This document shows, in pieces, positions 1-5,043 of a stretch of DNA of 5,043 bases. A model generated the notes under the pieces. That model searched no databases. It was not told the origin of the DNA and saw only the letters and a list, made by a program, of their open reading frames with translations. The position numbers and the translations under genes are program-made. The number at the start of each line of letters is the position of its first letter. Within the stretch, counting starts at the first letter, position 1. This DNA comes from Chlamydiia bacterium (lineage in GTDB: Bacteria > Chlamydiota > Chlamydiia > Chlamydiales > FEN-1388): positions 1 to 5,043 of the forward strand of contig JAQGPK010000060.1 of the NCBI GenBank assembly GCA_028293095.1, in the 5' to 3' direction.

Positions 1-2314
1 TGCTCTTTAAAAGCACAAGAGCCAAGGCTCTTTCTACTTCACGTCCTAAAAGCTCTCTTGCCTCTACTACCTTTTCATGCACAGCATCTTCATAAGGCAA
101 AATCCCTTTTTCTATAACCTTATAGAAGGACAGGCCGGATTTATCATTATAGCGTAGCTCTGAAAATGCTGTAGGCGCTAATACAAAAGCTTCTGTAATT
201 TCAATGGGTTGATTTGGCTCCCGTCTCACCACTCGCTCTTTTGACCGCTCAAGTCTCCACTGATCAACTATAGAATTGTTTTGTTTACTCTTTGGATCTC
301 GAAGATAGGACGCTACTTTTTCCGGCTTATCTTTTATCTTCTGCCACATTTTCCTTACATGAGCCGATAGCCTGCAAGCAATACGAGCCTTGTCTTTGCT
401 TTCAAAATTGCAGAGTTGAGGTGACCTACTTTGCTCGTGCTCTCGTTCTCGATCAAGCTGTCTCAAAAGATCATCGAAATGGCTATTTGCTATCTGCTCT
501 TTTACTTCAGCAAGAGGCTTCCATTCTCCATTTTCTTGCAAGAACTGAGCAGGCTTTTGAGAACGAACACGGACGTAGGCAGCGTCTAGCACCTTATCTA
601 AGAGCTGGTCAAGTGTTCCGTCGGAAGAGGCTTGCGCAAAAGTCACAATCTCAGGGGCATCTGCTCTTTCTAAGACCACAATACGGTAATAATGCACACC
701 GTCTTGCGTGTAGGCTTGAAGGGGCGGGTGTGATGCGTTGAGTGGAGCTTTATCCAACACGCGCATAAAATCAGCGCGATTTTTCACGCCAGTAAATGGA
801 AATGTACCACCTTGCTCATGGAGTTTTTCCTCTTCTTCATTAAGCACTGCAGCATCAAGTGCTGCTGCCAGCCATTCAGGATGCTCATCCACAATACATT
901 TGCGGCTATACTCATCAATCAAGACTCTTGCCTTTTGATCAAGTCTATCAAGTGCTGTAAGACGCTCATCTGCGCTCCCTCCCTTGATAGCTCCAAGCTC
1001 TGGAAACTTGGTTTGCAACACTTTCCAATTCTTGTCTTGAACTTCCCATTCCCAAGTTTTCTTGACCCCGACTTTTGCTTGTAAATGTTCCTTATTAACA
1101 GAGCCATATTTCAAACGATAATACTTCTGTACAAGCTCTGGAAAGATATTTTTGAGTTCGTTAACAGCTAAAATCTTCTCAGGAGGAAGTAATGCATTCG
1201 CCCCTTTCCCCTTTAGCTCTTTTGGATCTCGAATCGCATTTGCATAGATTTCAAACTTTTCAACATCTCTCATATTTTGAAACTGGAGCTCTTTAGGAAG
1301 TGTATACAGCTCAACGTCTACATATTCGTTCAGATGGCGATAAAAGTCTGAAAATGGCAATGGAGAAACCAGAATGGAGTCTTGATTTTCATGAAAAAAT
1401 CGACGAAAGAGAACGACATTACGCCAAGCTTGTATTAACCTCGACTGATCCATACCTAAACGTCTCAGTTCTTCTTGGAAATAGCCATTTAAGGTATCGC
1501 CTTTAAAATAGGCATCGCGCTTGCTTTCATTGTAGCTTGCTTTCACATTCGCAACCAAACTGTTGAGTACTTCATCATTACTGACTTGATATCCCTTACC
1601 TTCGGCAATTTTTGCTGTGTTGATCACATATTTGGCGATCAACTCTAAGAAATCTTTACCAAACCAATCTTGGATGGAATGATATCCAAAAAGCGAAAGG
1701 TCTTTATAGGTTAGCTCATGATCGGGTTTCAGCCACTCATACTGCTTTTCTTGATAGCGAATCAGCTGCTTCAGATAGAGAGAAGGGAAGCGACGTTCTG
1801 CTAAAAAAAGCTGTATACGGGCAGTCATTGCCTCTGACGATGCTGCATCGGTTTGCATACGAAGTTGATCAAACGCTTTTTTAATATCTGGCGCGAAATA
1901 GGCCCAGACTTGCTCTGCAGAGATAAAATTTGCACTCGGATTCGAGTAAGGCACAAAACGCTTTTCTTTTTCTAGACGAGAGGTAAGCTCACTCTTCATT
2001 TTTGGAAGATAAGGCACTTCAATAACTTCAGCAATGCCTGTCTCTAAAATATCCTTAGAAATGAACTCATCATTGAAGGGATTACCACCTACACGGCTCT
2101 GCACATCTCGAGAATCGGATGCAAGCAAGTGAATTAAGTTATTGAGCTCTGATCGGTACACTTTACTGCCATCTACTGCAATAAAAGCTACAGAGTCCTT
2201 TTTTTCACCTCCTGCAAAAGAGCTATATGTGCCAAAAAATGAGAACGAAATCACAATAACAACTGTAATCGCGATAAAAAAAATCTTCTGATAACGTCTA
2301 AAAAACTCTAACAT
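1..2314 (-). CDS. PpiD/SurA_N-like membrane-anchored chaperone-type protein (3' end missing)
   Basis: The minus-strand frame is open for 771 codons and leaves the window at position 1, so the C-terminus is missing. The product begins MLEFFRRYQK, has one hydrophobic segment at about residues 11-28 and then a polar body, which fits an inner-membrane anchor with a periplasmic domain. Anchor plus 'VAFIAVDGSKVYRSELNNLI' (residues 42-61) resembles the start of PpiD-type proteins, where a SurA_N chaperone region follows the anchor. Residues 140-310 are charged and mostly helical. 'GVHYYRIVVLE' (539-549), 'PLAEVKEQI' (600-608) and 'SGLSFYKVIEKG' (726-737) look like the tail strand and linker that follow PpiD rotamase domains, but I cannot find a full parvulin core. 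At 771 residues or more it is longer than E. coli PpiD (about 620). The start at 2314 has GAAGAG nine to eleven bases upstream. ATG at 2323 is in frame but abuts that purine stretch, and an in-frame TGA at 2332-2330 rules out anything earlier. The reading frame is certain; the family is likely; isomerase activity is doubtful. Confidence 0.72.
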   Translation of the reverse strand, partial: MLEFFRRYQKIFFIAITVVIVISFSFFGTYSSFAGGEKKDSVAFIAVDGSKVYRSELNNLIHLLASDSRDVQSRVGGNPFNDEFISKDILETGIAEVIEVPYLPKMKSELTSRLEKEKRFVPYSNPSANFISAEQVWAYFAPDIKKAFDQLRMQTDAASSEAMTARIQLFLAERRFPSLYLKQLIRYQEKQYEWLKPDHELTYKDLSLFGYHSIQDWFGKDFLELIAKYVINTAKIAEGKGYQVSNDEVLNSLVANVKASYNESKRDAYFKGDTLNGYFQEELRRLGMDQSRLIQAWRNVVLFRRFFHENQDSILVSPLPFSDFYRHLNEYVDVELYTLPKELQFQNMRDVEKFEIYANAIRDPKELKGKGANALLPPEKILAVNELKNIFPELVQKYYRLKYGSVNKEHLQAKVGVKKTWEWEVQDKNWKVLQTKFPELGAIKGGSADERLTALDRLDQKARVLIDEYSRKCIVDEHPEWLAAALDAAVLNEEEEKLHEQGGTFPFTGVKNRADFMRVLDKAPLNASHPPLQAYTQDGVHYYRIVVLERADAPEIVTFAQASSDGTLDQLLDKVLDAAYVRVRSQKPAQFLQENGEWKPLAEVKEQIANSHFDDLLRQLDREREHEQSRSPQLCNFESKDKARIACRLSAHVRKMWQKIKDKPEKVASYLRDPKSKQNNSIVDQWRLERSKERVVRREPNQPIEITEAFVLAPTAFSELRYNDKSGLSFYKVIEKGILPYEDAVHEKVVEARELLGREVERALALVLLKS

Positions 2315-2447
2315 AATGGCCATCTCTCTTCAGTTTTGCAAAGATCGTAACAAAACGGCTGGCTTTCTTGCATTCATTTTAGTAGGATCATATTCAAAAC
2401 TTATTTTGCTGCATAAGATTAAGCTCAAATTTTTTTAGGAAGCTACC
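2315..2447. promoter_or_regulatory. Divergent intergenic region between the PpiD-like gene and sulP
   Basis: This is the only substantial non-coding stretch, and both flanking genes are read away from it, so it should carry promoters in both directions. For the rightward gene, TTGCAT (2368-2373) and TATTCA (2391-2396) are separated by 17 bases, but both match the sigma-70 consensus poorly. TAAGAT (2414-2419) is another possible -10 box. For the leftward gene, TACGAT on the minus strand (2349-2344) is a possible -10 about 30 bases before the start codon, without a good -35. I see no clear inverted repeat or operator. That the region is regulatory follows from gene orientation; the individual boxes are guesses. 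Confidence 0.4.
2437..2442 (+). promoter_or_regulatory. Ribosome binding site of sulP
   Basis: AGGAAG lies five bases before the ATG at 2448 and after a run of T. It is a good Shine-Dalgarno match at near-ideal spacing and supports 2448 as the start. Confidence 0.7.
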
Positions 2448-3986
2448 ATGTCATTCTTAAATCAAGTAAGCAAATTTTTCAAAGATGGCTCATTTACTCC
2501 CAAAACTTTTGTCTGTCTTCGTGAAGGATACTCTCAAAAAGCTTTCTTTCAAGACCTTCTGGCAGGTATCACTGTCGGTGTCATTGCCCTCCCCTTAGCG
2601 ATGGCGCTTGGCATTGGCTCAGGTGTCACTCCCGAACGAGGCCTTTTTACAGCAATCATTGCAGGTTTTTTAATTTCCTTTCTGGGTGGCAGTCGCGTAC
2701 AAATCGGTGGCCCTACAGGGGCTTATGTGGTGATTGTCTATGATGTAGTCGCCCGCCATGGCTATGAAGGCCTTGCTATTGCAACTCTTTTAGCCGCCTG
2801 CATTCTCATTATATTAGGGCTTACAAAGTGTGGTACTTATATTCGCTTTATCCCCTACCCTGTTACCACTGGTTTTACGACAGGCATTGCAACGTCGATG
2901 TTCATCAACCAAGTTAAAGATATTTGCGGTCTTCAAATTCCTAAGGTTTCCATTGAATGTCTCGAACGTCTGCATCAGTACTGGGAATTTAAATCGACAT
3001 TCAACCCCTGGTCAATTGCCATTACTGCCGTAGCTCTGACAATTATTGTGATTTTCCGAAAGATTTCACGCAAAATACCAGGCGCTATCATTGCAGTTAT
3101 TATAACTGCCTTCTTCGTCTTCTTTTTTAATATCCCTGTCGACACGATTGAAAAAAAATTTGGTAGCATACCTAACATGCTGCCAGTACCAACCTTTCCT
3201 TCTATTTCACTTGAAAATATTCAACGCATGTTTCCAGATGCCATCGCCATTGCTCTTCTTGGCGCCATCGAATCGCTCCTCTCCTGTGTTGTTGCGGATG
3301 GCATGACAGGCTTTCGTCATAAATCAAATCTTGAATTAGTAGCACAAGGTGTAGCGAACTTTGGATCTGTTATTTTTGGTGGCATCCCTGCAACAGGGGC
3401 CGTTGCAAGAACAACTGCGAACGTACAACTTGGTGCAAAAACTCCAATTTCTGGCATGATTCATGCGGTTACTATTTTACTCCTCATGCTCCTTCTTGCA
3501 CCACTGGCTGTTAAAATACCCCTAGCATCACTCTCTGCGCTTCTTGTGTTTGTGGCCTACAATATGGCAGAGTTTGACCATTTTAAAGACATCTTAAAAG
3601 GGCCAAAGAGTGAATCACTTATCCTCTTAACTACCTTTTCGCTCACTGTCCTCATAGACCTTACAGTTGCAGTACAGGCAGGCGTTCTCATTGCAGCGTT
3701 TCTCTTTTTGAAGCACATGACTGAAAAGACAACTCTTCGAGCCTGCAAACTTTTAGAAGCGGAAGAGGCTATAAAGGAAAATCCCTCTACTTTCCCATCC
3801 CACATACCAAGTGGCGTTGAAATATTTGAAATCGATGGCCCCTTTTTCTTTAGTGTGTCCGATATCTTAAATGATGCTTTACGGCGACTTCCTAAAAACC
3901 CTAAAGTGTTTATTTTACGACTTCCTAAAGTCCCACTGATTGATGGCTCAGGCATGCAAGCATTAAAAGTCTTTCACAAAAAATGA
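2448..3986 (+). CDS. SulP/SLC26-family anion transporter (DauA-like), cut short by an in-frame TGA in its STAS domain
   Basis: The 512-residue product is an inner-membrane secondary carrier of the SulP family. Hydrophobic segments fill residues 35-420. Family hallmarks are GGPTGAYVV (87-95) in the TM3 region, GAIESLLSCVVADGMTG (272-288) with Glu275, and FGGIPATGAVARTTAN (310-325). These match E. coli DauA (YchM), a C4-dicarboxylate carrier, closely. Other family members carry sulfate or bicarbonate, so the substrate is open. A cytoplasmic STAS domain starts near residue 457 (VEIFEIDGPFFFS) and includes the conserved DGSGMQAL loop and helix (499-506). The frame then meets TGA at codon 513, inside the helix after that loop. 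Without it the frame runs to TAA at 4131-4133, giving 561 codons, a normal SulP length. The start is fixed by AGGAAG five bases upstream. The membrane part looks intact, so partial function is possible even if the stop is real. Confidence 0.93.
   Translation: MSFLNQVSKFFKDGSFTPKTFVCLREGYSQKAFFQDLLAGITVGVIALPLAMALGIGSGVTPERGLFTAIIAGFLISFLGGSRVQIGGPTGAYVVIVYDVVARHGYEGLAIATLLAACILIILGLTKCGTYIRFIPYPVTTGFTTGIATSMFINQVKDICGLQIPKVSIECLERLHQYWEFKSTFNPWSIAITAVALTIIVIFRKISRKIPGAIIAVIITAFFVFFFNIPVDTIEKKFGSIPNMLPVPTFPSISLENIQRMFPDAIAIALLGAIESLLSCVVADGMTGFRHKSNLELVAQGVANFGSVIFGGIPATGAVARTTANVQLGAKTPISGMIHAVTILLLMLLLAPLAVKIPLASLSALLVFVAYNMAEFDHFKDILKGPKSESLILLTTFSLTVLIDLTVAVQAGVLIAAFLFLKHMTEKTTLRACKLLEAEEAIKENPSTFPSHIPSGVEIFEIDGPFFFSVSDILNDALRRLPKNPKVFILRLPKVPLIDGSGMQALKVFHKK
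3984..3986 (+). other. In-frame TGA interrupting sulP
   Basis: The TGA follows a run of six A (3978-3983). Frames on both sides agree, so one base substitution explains it and a single frameshift does not. Aligned by eye with typical STAS helices, the codon falls where Cys is common (pattern of basic residue, Cys, basic residue before a Gly), so TGC or TGT changed to TGA is the simplest origin. Trp (TGG) or Arg (CGA, AGA) are also one step away. Confidence 0.85.
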
Positions 3987-4133
3987 AAGGCCCTCGGAAT
4001 TGAATTTAAACTTACAGAAATACGCCCTGATGTCATGCGCATTTTAGCAAGAAGTGGAATTAAAAAAGCTCTTGGAGAAAATAGCTTCTTTGCAACCCTT
4101 GATGACGCCCTTGCCATTTTCTTATCTAAATAA
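3987..4133 (+). pseudogene. Detached C-terminal part of the SulP STAS domain, in frame after the TGA
   Basis: The 48 codons after the TGA stay in the sulP frame and read as the missing end of a STAS domain: KALGIEFKLTEIRPDVMRIL, then a Ser-Gly helix cap and a final helix ending at TAA 4131-4133. They supply the last beta strand and helices expected after the DGSG helix. The stretch has no indel and no second stop, so it has not drifted for long or is still translated. An internal ATG at 4035 has no clear ribosome binding site and would give only a fragment. It should be read as one gene with 2448-3986 if the TGA is a base-call error or is read through. Confidence 0.8.
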
Positions 4134-4138
4134 AAAGG
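4134..4138 (+). promoter_or_regulatory. Ribosome binding site of the LRR gene
   Basis: AAAGG lies six bases before the ATG at 4145, inside the 11-base gap after the SulP stop codon. With no room for a promoter or terminator in the gap, the LRR gene is probably translated from the sulP transcript. Confidence 0.6.
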
Positions 4139-4144
4139 TACAGT

Positions 4145-5043
4145 ATGCGAATTTTAGAAGCCGATGCCCTTCCTACGACAACTCCCTCGTTGCAACGAAC
4201 AAGCTCCTCCTCCACATGGAAAGGAAGGGTTATTACCTGGATTGTCATTACGCTTACTCTAATCGCTATAAAAATTATGCATCTCCTACACACTTTATTT
4301 GCTACGAAAGAAGAGGATAAAATCCGCACCTTTAGATCGATTGCAAGTTTTAGAGAACTCCATACATTAGAGCTTCAAAATTTTGTAAATATCAATGATG
4401 ACAGAATCGAAAATGGCCATAACAATCTCGGTCATGATATCTACAGTATCCTTATCTCCTATTCTATTGAGGATCTTTTACGATCGTCCGTTGGTACTAT
4501 CTCCTCACTTTCAATTGAACAGCAGTTAACAATCAAAGAGATCGGACCTACATATAACAGCTTAGATCTTCACTCCATCCGATTTTCAGCAACCGACATA
4601 CAACAAATTGTTACTCTGTTTCCGAATCTTGAGACTCTTAACCTTTCCAAAGCCACGCTCGATGCAAAAGGCTATGAGTTCTTACAAAAGCTCAAAAAAT
4701 TGAAAAGTCTTAATCTTTCTGGAATGCTTGTACTTAATAGAGATCTTCCTCTTCTTGCTCGGTTTTCTTCTCTTGAAAATCTGAATCTTTCAGATTGCGT
4801 TATTCAAGACGGTAAAGGACTCAAGGAGCTAAAGCAACTCAAGTGCCTCACTATTAGAAATGCCACTTGTATAGGAGGTGTTGGAATACAAGGCCTTGCC
4901 TCTTTAACCCAGCTTGAATCACTGGACATCTCTTCTTCACAGTATTTTAGCGATGCCTCTCTGCAAGCTCTGCAGACTCTCACTCAACTCAAAGAGCTCA
5001 ACCTTTCAAAAACAAGTATCACGAATCAGGGAATGATCGCTTT
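4145..5043 (+). CDS. Leucine-rich-repeat protein with one N-terminal membrane segment (3' end missing)
   Basis: The frame is open for 299 codons and leaves the window on the right. Residues 1-27 are polar and rich in Ser and Thr. Residues 28-48 form one hydrophobic segment (VITWIVITLTLIAIKIMHLL), so this is probably a membrane-anchored protein. A degenerate repeat-like unit may lie near residues 68-88 (ELHTLELQNF). From about residue 158, six consecutive leucine-rich repeats of 23-25 residues are clear, with cores LETLNLS, LKSLNLS, LENLNLS, LKCLTIR, LESLDIS and LKELNLS. The spacing and the 'SITNQG' type ending recall the cysteine-containing/F-box style of LRR more than the short 20-22 residue effector type. 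LRR folds bind proteins, but the partner is not evident. AAAGG six bases before the ATG supports the start. It lies 11 bases after the SulP reading frame and is probably cotranscribed with it. Function unknown; in an intracellular bacterium a host-contact role is possible but unsupported here. Confidence 0.85.
   Translation, partial: MRILEADALPTTTPSLQRTSSSSTWKGRVITWIVITLTLIAIKIMHLLHTLFATKEEDKIRTFRSIASFRELHTLELQNFVNINDDRIENGHNNLGHDIYSILISYSIEDLLRSSVGTISSLSIEQQLTIKEIGPTYNSLDLHSIRFSATDIQQIVTLFPNLETLNLSKATLDAKGYEFLQKLKKLKSLNLSGMLVLNRDLPLLARFSSLENLNLSDCVIQDGKGLKELKQLKCLTIRNATCIGGVGIQGLASLTQLESLDISSSQYFSDASLQALQTLTQLKELNLSKTSITNQGMIA
4616..5043 (+). repeat. Tandem leucine-rich-repeat coding array
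   Basis: Six in-frame units of 69-75 bases encode the LRR cores. Each holds a diverged CTTAAYCTTTC-like core, seen near 4636, 4708, 4780 and 5000. The units are diverged at the DNA level, so this is an old protein repeat and not a recent tandem duplication. The array continues beyond the window. Confidence 0.75.

Noticed and set aside
292..741. A 149-codon plus-strand frame
   Set aside because: It lies opposite the long PpiD-like frame, which is open for 771 codons and has clear protein character; the plus-strand product looks like a random antisense translation.
3557..3955. A 132-codon minus-strand frame
   Set aside because: It is antisense to conserved SulP transmembrane and STAS coding sequence, and has no independent support.
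3978..3990. Programmed frameshift at the A6 run before the TGA
   Set aside because: The downstream STAS tail is in the same frame as the upstream part, so a single frameshift would lose the tail, not restore it.
3987..4053. SECIS-like hairpin after the TGA
   Set aside because: By eye I could not find a stem of useful length with a loop at the spacing bacterial SECIS elements need.
2448..4133. Alternative genetic code with TGA as Trp
   Set aside because: There is only one in-frame TGA in about 1,600 codons across three genes. Trp is otherwise written TGG, and the left frame is bounded upstream by a TGA.
4054..4320. An 88-codon plus-strand frame opening with GTG and overlapping the STAS tail and the start of the LRR gene
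   Set aside because: It is in a different frame from two recognisable coding sequences, has no ribosome binding site, and its product has no recognisable pattern.

Overview
The window holds three protein-coding genes, two of them cut by the window edges, around one short divergent intergenic region. The DNA is moderately AT-rich. The reading frames use the standard code, and the envelope-type proteins point to a Gram-negative bacterium. A chlamydia-like (Parachlamydiales-type) host is my guess from overall impression: a large SurA/PpiD-like membrane-anchored protein, a SulP carrier and a leucine-rich-repeat membrane protein. Nothing in the window proves that assignment.

Left part (1-2314, minus strand): one uninterrupted frame of 771 codons running off the left edge. 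It encodes a PpiD/SurA_N-like protein anchored by one N-terminal membrane segment, probably a periplasmic folding factor. I see no canonical parvulin (rotamase) core in the visible part.

Middle (2315-2447): a 133-bp divergent intergenic region that must hold the start signals for both directions. Only weak promoter-like hexamers are visible.

Right part (2448-5043, plus strand): a SulP/SLC26-family anion carrier of the DauA (YchM) type, followed 11 bp later by a leucine-rich-repeat protein with one membrane segment that runs off the right edge. The two are probably cotranscribed. The SulP gene carries an in-frame TGA (3984-3986) in the middle of its C-terminal STAS domain. The remaining 48 codons of the domain follow in the same frame and end at a TAA (4131-4133) just before the next gene. 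This is the most notable feature of the window: a recent nonsense mutation, a base-call error, or translational readthrough.

No RNA genes, insertion sequences, CRISPR arrays, attachment sites or convincing terminators were seen. Beyond the interrupted SulP gene and the LRR protein, I found no evidence of a new multi-gene system.
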